Shown: piece after piece, positions 26,964 to 35,808 of the stretch
Numbering within the stretch: the first letter of the stretch is position 1
Layout of the letters: the number at the start of each line of letters is the position of its first letter
Assembly: GCA_964607765.1 (NCBI GenBank)
Contig: CAZSNT010000012.1
Span: 32,226-96,225 of the forward strand
DNA from: CAZSNT01 sp964607765
GTDB taxonomy: Bacteria; Verrucomicrobiota; Lentisphaeria; Oligosphaerales; JABHEG01
Length of the DNA: 64,000 nt
Reading direction: 5' to 3'
The notes under the pieces: generated by a model
What the model was told of the DNA's origin: nothing
Databases searched by the model: none
Seen by the model: the letters and a program-made list of their open reading frames with translations, nothing else
Translations under genes and position numbers: made by a program

Positions 26964-28028
26964 TCAGTTTCGCAGCGGCTCAACGCATTCGGGCGTGTAT
27001 CGAGCGGCTCGGTACAGCGCCTGTCCTTCCGGGTCCCAGAATTCCCAGACAATCTCGCAGGTTGGCGTCACTTCGAAGATCCTACCGGTCTCACTCCAGT
27101 TCATGGCGCAGATCAAGGTGTTGCCGTTGGCAAGGCGTTGCTGTCCGGAGCCCACCGGCGTCCAGAAGGCCTCGAGAGGGTCGCCTGCATACTGCCAAAC
27201 GACCTCTCCGGTGGGCGGATCAATCTCCACGACTCGCGAGTAGCCGCGGTCTTGTCGGGACCCGTTGCCGTGACCATTGTCGAACAGCAGGATGTTGCCA
27301 TTGGGCAGCATGGTCGGTTGGTGTTGACCGAGGATCTCGCCAGGCCCCCATGCCCAGACAATGGCGCCGCTCTCTTTCTCGATGATGAAGATACAATGCA
27401 GATGGCGTGGGCTGACAAGTATATTTCCAGCTTTGAAGCGCGAATCACGGCGTCCCAGAGGCGTGGCCGGCAGCGATTCTACTGTGTTGATGTGCGGCCA
27501 GTCGCCCCGCCAGTCTTCCTTGACAACAGGGACAAGGGCCTCCAATTCACCAACATGTGTCGCTGCATGCCATTCCCACACGACTTTGTTGTCCGACGTG
27601 ATTTCCTGTAGGTAATCATATATCAGCACATTCGGGCTGATGTGTAGATACTGTGCACGGTCATGTGCTACAACCAGGGTGTTGCCGTTTGCCAACCGGC
27701 GAGCGTCATGGTGCACGTGTACGGGGTCCGCCCAAACAAGGTTGCTACGCCAGTCGAGCTCAACAAGGCGCCGGCGAATGTTGACACCGGGCCCATAGCC
27801 GGAACCATCGTTGATCAGCGCGAGGAGATTGCCGTTTGGCAGCATGTCCGCATGATGCCAGATGCTGTCCCCCCCATAAGCCCACTCGTGTACAATCTCG
27901 CCGTTCATGTCGATGAGATGGGCCTTCCCTTCCTTTCTGCCCCAGTAAAGTGTGTATCCCCGACAACACTTGGCCGGCTTGAAGACACTAACCCCCCGTC
28001 GGTCTCCGCATGCAGGTCTGTTCTTCAT
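26964..28028 (-). CDS. Arylsulfotransferase (ASST)-like beta-propeller
   Basis: A 354-residue propeller-type protein with repeated blades ending in LPNGN or LANGN (HHADMLPNGNLLALIND, HHDARRLANGNTLV, GQHQPTMLPNGNILLFDNG), the pattern of the arylsulfotransferase family. ASSTs move sulfate between phenolic donors and acceptors through a histidine without PAPS; several paired histidines are present here but I cannot assign the catalytic one. Unlike most ASSTs it has no signal peptide. Its ATG overlaps the stop of the UroD-like gene (ATGA). A role in handling sulfate or as a sugar-sensing propeller are both possible. Confidence 0.7.
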   Translation of the reverse strand: MKNRPACGDRRGVSVFKPAKCCRGYTLYWGRKEGKAHLIDMNGEIVHEWAYGGDSIWHHADMLPNGNLLALINDGSGYGPGVNIRRRLVELDWRSNLVWADPVHVHHDARRLANGNTLVVAHDRAQYLHISPNVLIYDYLQEITSDNKVVWEWHAATHVGELEALVPVVKEDWRGDWPHINTVESLPATPLGRRDSRFKAGNILVSPRHLHCIFIIEKESGAIVWAWGPGEILGQHQPTMLPNGNILLFDNGHGNGSRQDRGYSRVVEIDPPTGEVVWQYAGDPLEAFWTPVGSGQQRLANGNTLICAMNWSETGRIFEVTPTCEIVWEFWDPEGQALYRAARYTPECVEPLRN

Positions 28029-29131
28029 GATGCCTCTGTCCTGAGGTAGTCGATTGACTCATCCGGTTCTCCCCGGACGTGCTGTAACCGGGTTGCGATT
28101 GCCGCAGCCGTGGACGCGTCTTCCGCCTGGACCTGAAACACGACTCGTGTTCCTCCCGGGAACTGCATCGGCCATGTGTCCGCAGCCCCGTCAGGCGTCC
28201 AGCCGATGGGCATCTGCACCACACTGTCGCCGTAGCACCGGAGCGCGTCGAGAAAGTACCTGCGGGCGTCCCGTGTGGGGGGGACGTTGTGATTCATTAC
28301 CTTCAGGCCCGGCAGTTGGCGGAAGTTGTCCCACTGGTGACGGGCGTCGGCACAACAGTGGATGCCCAGCCCGCCGAAGTGATCGGCAAGACATGCAAGT
28401 TCGCCTCGGAAGAACTCCTGGAACATCTGGGGGTTGATCGCGCCCACTTCATCCACAGACATGGTAATGCCGCCGTGCATCACGTAGTCAGGATAGTGCG
28501 CAACGAAGGTCGTGCCGTAGCGATCAAACCACTCGTCGAAGAACGCGACGAACAGCGTGCGGACCTCCTCCGCAAGGGCCTTGACGGCTTCGGGGGTCTC
28601 GATCATCGCACAGAAGAGGTCTTGCTTGTCCCAAATGAGCGCCACGATGTCCATCGGGCTCTGGATGTCCACCGGCTTCATTACCGTGCCCGCCCCACCC
28701 CTGCGGTACAGTTCGTCGGCGATGTCAAAAAGGTAGGCCAGTGACGAGGTGCTGAGCTCCGGCGCTCTTATTCGATCCGCTTCGGCGGCCGAGTGGACCA
28801 GCGGCAGCGCGAACGGATTGGTGTCGTCCGGACGATGGACATCGCACCCAAACGCTTCGGCAAATATCTCGGTGCCGGTCACGTTGCTGATGTACGGAAC
28901 GCGGTCATCGACGACGAGTTCCGCCTTCCTGGACATGATCTCGTACTCGCCCCACCGCCGCTCGATACGCTCCGCTGCTTTGTCCGGCCACAGAGGCGGT
29001 GCCGGCGGAAGCTGCGATTCCAGCTCCGGCAAGGGGAAGTTCACATGGAACATGAATGATCCCGTGCCTCCCTCCACGAAGGAATTCCACCTTGCGAGCC
29101 GGTCGTCGATCGTCTGTCTATCCTCGGTCAT
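28025..29131 (-). CDS. Uroporphyrinogen decarboxylase-like (MtaA/CmuA-type) methyltransferase
   Basis: A 368-residue protein of the UroD / cobamide-methyltransferase fold. The start ATG 29131 has a GGAGAGA site; the much longer open frame upstream is antisense noise. The segment GLGIHCCADARHQW (His258, Cys259, Cys260) lies where methyltransferases of this family bind zinc with an H-x-C motif, and VMHGGITMSVDEVGAINPQM resembles the substrate lid. True haem-pathway UroD is unlikely because its N-terminal arginine signature is absent. It is translationally coupled to the ASST-like gene and flanked by sulfatases, pointing to a catabolic role such as demethylation of a sugar or aromatic; this is inference. 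Confidence 0.75.
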   Translation of the reverse strand: MTEDRQTIDDRLARWNSFVEGGTGSFMFHVNFPLPELESQLPPAPPLWPDKAAERIERRWGEYEIMSRKAELVVDDRVPYISNVTGTEIFAEAFGCDVHRPDDTNPFALPLVHSAAEADRIRAPELSTSSLAYLFDIADELYRRGGAGTVMKPVDIQSPMDIVALIWDKQDLFCAMIETPEAVKALAEEVRTLFVAFFDEWFDRYGTTFVAHYPDYVMHGGITMSVDEVGAINPQMFQEFFRGELACLADHFGGLGIHCCADARHQWDNFRQLPGLKVMNHNVPPTRDARRYFLDALRCYGDSVVQMPIGWTPDGAADTWPMQFPGGTRVVFQVQAEDASTAAAIATRLQHVRGEPDESIDYLRTEAS

Positions 29132-29181
29132 CTGCTGTCTCTCCTTGGGCGCACTCGACACGCGGATCGCCAGTTCGGGGT

Positions 29182-30777
29182 TCAGGCAAGCGGCAGCTGC
29201 GGCGGCCAGGGGCGCGCGGCCGTGGTGGGGTTGGGATACCACGGGATGTGGTCCAGCCCGATGGCACGGGTGTTGGCCACGAGTTGCTTGAACCTGTCGC
29301 TGCGGTGGAACGGGTCGGCTTCCTCGGGGAACGGGTGCCGGAACGTGTCGGTGTGCGCTTTCAGGCGCTCTCTCATCATGGCCAGCGTGTCCTGGTGCTC
29401 GGGCGCGTCCGCCAGGTTGACCGTTTCGCAGGGGTCGGCGTCCAGGTCGTAAAGCTGGTCCGGCTCGAGACAGTGCTCGAAGGCGTGCACGTTGATGCAG
29501 CCTTGTCCCTTGAGCCGTATGTCGTTCAAGTTCGGGGCTTCGTCCAGCCGCCCCTCCCGCATGGCGTCGTAAAGCGCCCGCGTGTAGCGCACGGCGATGT
29601 ACTTCCACTTGCCGAACCGCACGCCGCGCGAAAAGCCGTACTCGAAGTAGAGGTCGTCGTGGACGGCGTCAGTCGCACCGGTCAAAACAGGCAGCAGCGA
29701 AACGCCGTCGATCTGGGCGCTTTCCGGCGTGCGAACTCCGCAGATGTCCAGGACGGTGGGGACAAAGTCAACGTTCTGGGCGAGAGCTTGTGAGACGGTT
29801 CCGGGCCTGATCTGCCCGGGCCAACGCACAATGAACGGGATGCGCACGCCCGGCTCGTAGCAGCTGCCTTTGCCGTCTTCGGTGTTGTGGTCGACCGTGA
29901 AAAGAAACACCGTGTTGTCGAGCTCGCCCATGGACTCGAGCTTGTCCAGGAGCACCCCGATGGCATCGTCCGTCCACAGCATCCCGACCGTCTGGTGGTC
30001 GACGGGCAGGCCGCTTGCTGCGATGCGTTCCCGGATGGACACGCGCGATGGTTGACAATCCGGGATGCTCTCCAGAATGCCGCCTGGGGTGATTGCCGGG
30101 TCGACGTCGAGCGAGGCGTCGTGCGCCGGGCCGTGGTAGGTGGTCGTGGCCATGTACAGGAAGAACGGCTGCGCAGGCTGACAGTCGTCGAGGAAGTCCA
30201 AGGCGCCCTGGGTGATCCACTCCAGGTTGTGATACCTGAGCTTCTTCGGGACCAGCGCATCGGCATTGTTCCAGTAGATACTCGCGGCGTAGTCGAACCC
30301 GAGGCTTCGTTTGAGCTCCTCGCAGAGCCCCCGCTGATTCGCGTGCAACGCCTGGTTGACCACCGGGTCGCAGGGGTCATCGTCCGGCTGGAAGTCCTTT
30401 GTCCCCATCTCCTTGCCACTGCGTCCGGCATGCCATTTACCGACAAAACCGGTGCGGTAGCCGCCGGCCGAGAGCATGCCGCCGAGCGCGGGGACGCCCT
30501 CGAGCAGTTCCACGTTCCAGCCGATGTTGTAGACATCGTCGACGGGGTTGCCGGCAAGGAACTTCGACGCCGTGCAGCGGCCGGGATGGTGCCCCGCCAT
30601 GTAGCTGTAGCGGCTCGGCGTGCAGACACTGGCAGAGCAGTAGAACCGGTCGAACCGCATCCCCTCGGCGGCGATCCGGTCGATGTTCGGCGTCAGGACG
30701 TCGCCGCCATAGCAGCCGATGTTCGAGAAGTCCGTATCATCCATGATGATGCAGACGATATTGGGCGAACCGGTCAT
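29182..30777 (-). CDS. Cytoplasmic sulfatase (Cys-type, CTPSR)
   Basis: A 531-residue sulfatase. A GGAGAAAG site favours ATG 30777 (MTGSPNIVCIIMDDTDFSN) over an ATG five codons earlier. There is no signal peptide. Landmarks are CTPSR (Cys52), GFVGKWHAGRSGKEMG, TYHGPAHD, FTVDHNTEDGKGSCYEPGVR and FVRWPG-type strand. It is the cytoplasmic counterpart of the exported sulfatase at 25275. It ends 50 bases before the UroD-like gene. Confidence 0.92.
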   Translation of the reverse strand: MTGSPNIVCIIMDDTDFSNIGCYGGDVLTPNIDRIAAEGMRFDRFYCSASVCTPSRYSYMAGHHPGRCTASKFLAGNPVDDVYNIGWNVELLEGVPALGGMLSAGGYRTGFVGKWHAGRSGKEMGTKDFQPDDDPCDPVVNQALHANQRGLCEELKRSLGFDYAASIYWNNADALVPKKLRYHNLEWITQGALDFLDDCQPAQPFFLYMATTTYHGPAHDASLDVDPAITPGGILESIPDCQPSRVSIRERIAASGLPVDHQTVGMLWTDDAIGVLLDKLESMGELDNTVFLFTVDHNTEDGKGSCYEPGVRIPFIVRWPGQIRPGTVSQALAQNVDFVPTVLDICGVRTPESAQIDGVSLLPVLTGATDAVHDDLYFEYGFSRGVRFGKWKYIAVRYTRALYDAMREGRLDEAPNLNDIRLKGQGCINVHAFEHCLEPDQLYDLDADPCETVNLADAPEHQDTLAMMRERLKAHTDTFRHPFPEEADPFHRSDRFKQLVANTRAIGLDHIPWYPNPTTAARPWPPQLPLA

Positions 30778-30881
30778 TGAGTCTTTCTCCATTGTGAGTG
30801 CGTCTGCGCCGCGGCGTGAAGCCGGCCCTCTCGCCGGGGCCGACTGCAGTCACCTGTCCTCAACAGGCATGACGGCGGCTA

Positions 30882-32210
30882 TCAGTTCACCTCGATCTCG
30901 ACGCCTTCGCCACTGTAGAGGTCGAGGGCGCCTTCCAGTTCGATCTTGAGCACGGTCACGTCGTCGTCAAGGGCGTCGTGGGGGATGTCGACGGAGAGGA
31001 CGCCGGGGACGTTGAGCCAGCCGGCGCCGCCGACCCGCTTGTAGGTGCACTCGGCGCCGTTGCCGAGGACCGAGATGCGGCGGATGTCGTTGCGGACGCC
31101 TTTGATGCCGGTGTTCTCTTTGGGCAGGTGCGCCAGGTAGAGGTAGATGGTGTCGCGGGCCTTGTTGAGGCTGCTGAAGTGGTAGGCGTAGCCATGGGGC
31201 AAGCCCCGGGTCGTGCCGTAGACCGCCTCGGCATGCTTGTGCACCCAGCGGCCCAGGGCCTCCAGGAGCTCGACCTGGCGGGCGGGGATTACGCCGTGCT
31301 CGTCCGGGCCGACGTTGAGAAGCATGTTGCCGCCCATGCCGAGGCATTCGCAGAACATGGTGATGATCTCGTACGGGCTCTTGTAGGCCTTCTCACTGCC
31401 GGTGTAGGACCAAGTGTTGTTGGTGGTCACGCAGAGCTCCCAAGCCCCCCCCGGCGGGTGTACAGGAATGAACTGCTCCGGCGTCTCGTAGTCGCCGTAC
31501 CCGGACAGACGAGAGTTGACGATGGTGCGCGGGCAGATGTCGTGGATGAAGTCGCGAAGCTCGGGACAGCGGTAGTCGTAGCCGGCGCGTTGCAGCATGA
31601 CGTCGAACCAGAGCAGGTCGATGTTCCCGTAGTCGCGGAGGATCTCGTTCAGCTGGGCGCGGTGGAAGTCCAGGAAGCGCTCCCACTTCGCCCGATGCTC
31701 GGCGCTGTCGCTGAGGTCCACGGTGCGTTGGTGCTCGGTCCAGATCCCGCGGTAGTTGGTGGGGACGTTGCGGAGTTCCAGCAGTTCCTCGCGGGTTTTG
31801 CCGGTGATGACCGAGAAGTGATCCAGGTTTGTCCAGTCGGTGTGCGAGAAGTACAGCCCGACCTTCAGGCCGGCCGCCCGCATGGCTTCCACGTACGGTC
31901 CCACCAAGTCGCCGACGCCCTCCTGTTTCGCCAGGCTGGGGCCGTCCTGCTGCGTGGGCCATAGGGCCACGCCATCGTGGTGCTTGGTGGTCAGCACGGC
32001 ATACCTGGCGCCGGCCCGCTGGAAGAGCTGTGCCCAGGCGGCGGGGTCGTAGTCACGCGCCGTGAAGCCGGCCATCTCCGCCAGGTAGTCGTTGTGACTG
32101 ACCTGGGCGTTGACGATGGGCCATGACTCGCCGCCACGGCGTCCCACCGCGTAGCTGCCCCAGTGGATGAAGACGCCCAGTTTTCCGTCCGTGAACCACT
32201 TCTGCATCAT
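30882..32210 (-). CDS. GH29 alpha-L-fucosidase
   Basis: A 442-residue retaining fucosidase with the family N-terminus KLGVFIHWGSYAV, TTKHHDGVALW, VGLYFSHTDW and the nucleophile motif DLLWFD (Asp203), then MLLNVGPDEHGVIPA. A small C-terminal beta-domain (360-442) follows. No signal peptide is present, so it acts on imported oligosaccharides and releases L-fucose. The start at 32210 has a GGAG site 8 bases upstream; a second ATG follows immediately. Only 24 bases separate it from the upstream iduronate-sulfatase-like gene. Confidence 0.93.
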   Translation of the reverse strand: MMQKWFTDGKLGVFIHWGSYAVGRRGGESWPIVNAQVSHNDYLAEMAGFTARDYDPAAWAQLFQRAGARYAVLTTKHHDGVALWPTQQDGPSLAKQEGVGDLVGPYVEAMRAAGLKVGLYFSHTDWTNLDHFSVITGKTREELLELRNVPTNYRGIWTEHQRTVDLSDSAEHRAKWERFLDFHRAQLNEILRDYGNIDLLWFDVMLQRAGYDYRCPELRDFIHDICPRTIVNSRLSGYGDYETPEQFIPVHPPGGAWELCVTTNNTWSYTGSEKAYKSPYEIITMFCECLGMGGNMLLNVGPDEHGVIPARQVELLEALGRWVHKHAEAVYGTTRGLPHGYAYHFSSLNKARDTIYLYLAHLPKENTGIKGVRNDIRRISVLGNGAECTYKRVGGAGWLNVPGVLSVDIPHDALDDDVTVLKIELEGALDLYSGEGVEIEVN

Positions 32211-32234
32211 TGCTCGAACTCCCTCACTCCAGAG

Positions 32235-33752
32235 TCATTTGCGCTTCTTCAGGTATTGCTCGTAGTTGAGGCAGCCACCGGTATCCCGCGCGGCTCCAGC
32301 CAACTCGGCGGAAAGGGCCCTGACCAGTGCGGCATGTTCCCTGTCGTTGGCCAGGTTGATGGTCTCCAGCGGATCGCTCTCATAGTCAAAGAGGTCACGG
32401 CTCAGCAGCTTGCCATTTTGAACCCATTCGACGTAACGGTATCGCCTCGTCCGCAGCGCGTACCCCCATCCTCTTCTCGCAAATAGACTGAGCGCCCCCT
32501 TGTGAACGTCGGCTCCGGCATCGAACAGAAGCGGCTTGATGCTCCGCCCCTGGAGCTCCTCGGGAGCGGCGACGCCCGTCATGGCACAGAGAGTCGGGTA
32601 GATGTCCAGGAACTGCACGGGTGAGTTGGTCTCTTTCACCTGTTCCGGTGAGTGCGGGTCGACGATGATCATGGGAACGCGTGAGGCCTGCTCCAGGTTC
32701 GTGTGCTTCCCCCACAGCCCATGGTCGCCAAGATGGAAGCCGTGATCGCCCCAGAAGACGATGATCGTGTTCTCCGCCAGGCCGTTCTTCTGCAACGCGT
32801 CCAGCAGCTTCCCGACCTGGGCGTCGATGTAGCTGACGCAGGCGTAATAACCGTGCAGCAAGAGTCGCTGCGTCTGTTCCGAAACCGGCCCTTCGTCGGG
32901 AAATCCGGAATAGCCTCGGGCCTCTCCCGAGTTCCAGTAGAAGCCCGGGCTGCTGCCCTTTGCCTGCTTCTGGAACGGATGGACCTCTAACTTGCCACGG
33001 TCATAGAGGTCCCAGTATTTCTTCGGGGCGTTGAACGGCAGGTGCGGCTTGTAGAAGCCTACTCCCAGAAAGAAGGCGTTCCCGGCTGCCTTGAGCTCGC
33101 CAAGCGTCCGGACTGCCTGCAACGCCACCAATCCGTCCTTGTACCCTTCATCGGGGACGTCGGCACAATCCGTGACCATCTTCAACTCCGGCTTTGCCAC
33201 GAACGACTGCCAGTTACTCAGTCCCTTCTTTCTGCCTTCCGCAATGGCCGCTTCGAGTCTGCGCCTTGTTTCGGGAGCCTGGTAGCCGAATCTGTCCTTC
33301 TGCACTCCCGGCGGCGGTTCAGCCGCCTTCTTGTACGGAATGGACCAAGACTGCGCGTCAGAGCCCTTGTCAACGCAACGGTAATCATAGATCTTCCCCA
33401 CCCCGGTCGTTGCGTAGCCGCTCTGCCTGAGAAGCTGGGGCAATGTGACAAGATCCGGGAGCTTCTTGCGCATCTTCTTGAACCCGGTGACTCCGGTCGT
33501 TTCCGGCATCAACCCGGTCATCAGGCTGGTCCGGGACGGCCCGCAGACCGCCCACTGGCAGTGCGCATTCCGGAAGACCGTTCCCCGGCTTGCCAGCCGA
33601 TCGATGTTCGGCGTGATGGCCGTCTTGTCGCCATAACAGCCAAGGCTGGGCTTGAGATCGTCGACCGCAATGAAGAGGATGTTGGGCTTGGTCTCGGCGC
33701 CGTTGAGCGTTGCTGCAAGTGCCAGACCAAGCATGATGAACAATCGTCTCAT
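32235..33752 (-). CDS. Exported iduronate-2-sulfatase-like sulfatase (Cys-type, CGPSR)
   Basis: A 505-residue sulfatase resembling the iduronate-2-sulfatase (S1_7) group: FIAVDDLKPSLGCYGD, CGPSR (Cys70), FKKMRKKLPDLVTLPQLLRQ, YKPHLPFNAPKKYWDLYD and FWGDHGFHLGDHGLWGKHTN are all present. The signal peptide is short (MRRLFIMLGLALAATLNG) and ATG 33752 has a GGGAGAAG site. The group cleaves 2-O-sulfate from uronic acids or related sugars, but in marine bacteria it has broadened to other glycans, so the substrate is open. Confidence 0.93.
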   Translation of the reverse strand: MRRLFIMLGLALAATLNGAETKPNILFIAVDDLKPSLGCYGDKTAITPNIDRLASRGTVFRNAHCQWAVCGPSRTSLMTGLMPETTGVTGFKKMRKKLPDLVTLPQLLRQSGYATTGVGKIYDYRCVDKGSDAQSWSIPYKKAAEPPPGVQKDRFGYQAPETRRRLEAAIAEGRKKGLSNWQSFVAKPELKMVTDCADVPDEGYKDGLVALQAVRTLGELKAAGNAFFLGVGFYKPHLPFNAPKKYWDLYDRGKLEVHPFQKQAKGSSPGFYWNSGEARGYSGFPDEGPVSEQTQRLLLHGYYACVSYIDAQVGKLLDALQKNGLAENTIIVFWGDHGFHLGDHGLWGKHTNLEQASRVPMIIVDPHSPEQVKETNSPVQFLDIYPTLCAMTGVAAPEELQGRSIKPLLFDAGADVHKGALSLFARRGWGYALRTRRYRYVEWVQNGKLLSRDLFDYESDPLETINLANDREHAALVRALSAELAGAARDTGGCLNYEQYLKKRK

Positions 33753-33810
33753 TCCGCACTTCTCCCAGCCCCCGTTGAGGGCTGTCGCTTCTTGCTTGAG
33801 CCCTGTCTTT

Positions 33811-35664
33811 TCAGTCCAAACGAAGCTCAACTGCATGCATACTGTCGCCTTCCGGCAACAGAACGCTGTGTTGACTTTTCTTGCCGTCAACAGTGACGGT
33901 GACGGTGTAGCTGCCGCGGTAGCCGCGACAGGAGAAGGTCCCGTCGGCATCGGTCTTGCCATTCTCGCGGGTGCGCCATCTGGTCAGGACCAGGTCCCGG
34001 TGCGCCCTGCCGATGGCGCTGAGCCCGCCGTCCTTCCCGAACATCTGGTCGATGCCCCAAAGCTGCACGCCGACCACCTGCGGATGGCTGAACATGAGCG
34101 TGTAGAAGTCGCGCGTGAAGTCGTAGAGCAGTTCGGGGTCCGTGGTCTGTCTCATGTCGAACTCGGTGGCGCGGATCGGGAGTTTGAACTTCGCGAACCG
34201 GTCGAGGACAGAGAGAACGCGGAGCGGGCTGGGGGGTGAACCGCCCATGTGGCTCTGCATGCCGAGAACATCAAGGGGCGCACCGCGGTCGAGCAGGAAC
34301 TGGATACGCGCCTCGTGCTGCAGGACCTTCCTGTTGTCGGTGAGAGACGACAGGATGCTGTACTCGTTCAGCGCCAGCTTCACGTTCGGCATGAGGCGTC
34401 GCCCTTCCTTGAACCAGTCCACCATCACCTCTTCGCCGCAAATGTCCTGGACATCGTGGCAGGGGATGGACTCGTTCAGCAGGTCCCACTCCTCCATCCA
34501 GAAGGACGTCGCTGCGGTGATGCTGCGCATGTGGTCGAGGATGCCGGCCTTGATGGCTTCGGGATCCGGCTTCTCTGCCTCGAGCATCTTGCGCATGGCG
34601 TTGCTCACGGACGACTTCCTGGGCCAGACCAGGCAGTGGCCGCGGAAAGGCAAATTCTGTGTCTGCACCCAGCGCAGAGCTTCCAGCGTCACCGCGGGAT
34701 CCATGCGTTCACCCCAGTCACCCACCCACGGATGCCATTTGAGGGCATTGACGAACGAGGCCGCGCTGAAGTTCTCGATGATGCGTTGCCGCTGTTGTTC
34801 GTAGTTCGGGTTCTGGGCCTCCACCACGCTGAATGCCGTGAAGGCAACGCCCCACTGGAAGGCATGCCGGTCGAGGCTCACTTCGACTTGGCAATTCGGG
34901 ACCGGGGCGCCGTCGGCATCGTGCACCACGAGCTTCAGCGGTCGGGTCCGCAGCGCCTTGATCCGGGCCTCGGCCTCAGCCCGCCACGGCGCGTCCGGCT
35001 CACGGCCCCGGTACGAATAGCGGGTCTTCGGCAGGTCTTTGACGGCCTTCGACGAACCGTAGTTCAACATCTGCATGCCGCCTAGTTGAATACGCTGCCG
35101 TTCTATGCCGCAACGGAAGACCAGCCAAACCTGCTCCTCGGCAGTTCCCGCAGGAACTTGGGCGCGTACGAAGAACTGCGTCCATTCACTGCCTGCGGCA
35201 ACCAGCACTCCCTGGGTGAGCGGCGCCAGCCGCGCCTTCTCGCGATCACTGCGTTTCCCCAGCCCCGGGACCTCGATACCGGCCTGAACCATGCTCTGCC
35301 CGCTCTCGTCCGCCGTGTACAGCGTCCGCGCCCAGAACGACCAAAGCAGCACGTCGCCCGGCTGCGGCGGAGTCTGGACGGGGACCCGAGCGCTGTACTC
35401 CCAGCCGTACCCCCGCACCTTCGACTCCAGCTCCGCCACCCGCTCGAAACCGGGCCCTTTCGCGGGCACCACGCCGGAGCGCCCCTTCTTGTTCTCTCTG
35501 CCCTTGGCAAAGGCCTTCAGCCAATCGCCGAGGATTGGCCGTCCGCCCGGTGGCGCCTCACGCGGGGCGCTGACACAAACGCTTGACGCCAGCAGTCCCG
35601 CCGCCGCCAACGCCGCGACTGACCGCCTCCCGAATCGTGTCGCCTTCAGCGAGTGGAGCTCCAT
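33811..35664 (-). CDS. Exported GH10 endo-beta-1,4-xylanase with N-terminal carbohydrate-binding-like domain
   Basis: A 617-residue enzyme. ATG 35664 has a GGAGG site and starts a signal peptide (RRSVAALAAAGLLASSVCVS). Residues about 40-205 look like a CBM4/9-type beta-sandwich. The GH10 barrel spans about 240-560 with RGHCLVWP, acid/base Glu398 in WDLLNES and nucleophile Glu501 in IRATEFDMR, then QLWGIDQ. A short C-terminal beta-segment (570-617) resembles a CnaB or carboxypeptidase-regulatory fold. It hydrolyses beta-1,4-xylan or related backbones. A dyad that could bind the adjacent XylR-type regulator lies 73-107 bases upstream of the start. Confidence 0.92.
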   Translation of the reverse strand: MELHSLKATRFGRRSVAALAAAGLLASSVCVSAPREAPPGGRPILGDWLKAFAKGRENKKGRSGVVPAKGPGFERVAELESKVRGYGWEYSARVPVQTPPQPGDVLLWSFWARTLYTADESGQSMVQAGIEVPGLGKRSDREKARLAPLTQGVLVAAGSEWTQFFVRAQVPAGTAEEQVWLVFRCGIERQRIQLGGMQMLNYGSSKAVKDLPKTRYSYRGREPDAPWRAEAEARIKALRTRPLKLVVHDADGAPVPNCQVEVSLDRHAFQWGVAFTAFSVVEAQNPNYEQQRQRIIENFSAASFVNALKWHPWVGDWGERMDPAVTLEALRWVQTQNLPFRGHCLVWPRKSSVSNAMRKMLEAEKPDPEAIKAGILDHMRSITAATSFWMEEWDLLNESIPCHDVQDICGEEVMVDWFKEGRRLMPNVKLALNEYSILSSLTDNRKVLQHEARIQFLLDRGAPLDVLGMQSHMGGSPPSPLRVLSVLDRFAKFKLPIRATEFDMRQTTDPELLYDFTRDFYTLMFSHPQVVGVQLWGIDQMFGKDGGLSAIGRAHRDLVLTRWRTRENGKTDADGTFSCRGYRGSYTVTVTVDGKKSQHSVLLPEGDSMHAVELRLD

Positions 35665-35736
35665 GTTCGGCCTCCTGTTGCCGACGTTCTCGGAGAGATG
35701 AAGACTATGACCTCTCTTACCGTGGGGCCAAGTGGC

Positions 35737-35771
35737 GCGCAACACAATGTACCGGTTCATTGCTTTTGCGC
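35737..35771. promoter_or_regulatory. Candidate operator between the XylR-type gene and GH10
   Basis: GCGCAACACAATG (35737-35749) and CATTGCTTTTGCGC (35758-35771) form an imperfect dyad centred on an ACCGGT core. It lies in the 144-base gap between the regulator stop and the xylanase start. A dyad of this size suits a dimeric LacI/AraC-type protein. A weak -35/-10 pair for GH10 may lie just downstream. Confidence 0.4.
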
Positions 35772-35808
35772 AGTTCGTTATTGCGAGAAGGAAGTGGCCG
35801 TGAGCGTA

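Noticed and set aside
29132..29608. N-terminal extension of the UroD-like protein
   Set aside because: It runs antisense-like through the 3' part of the upstream sulfatase gene in another frame, is Arg/His/Pro-rich, and a GGAGAGA site marks ATG 29131.
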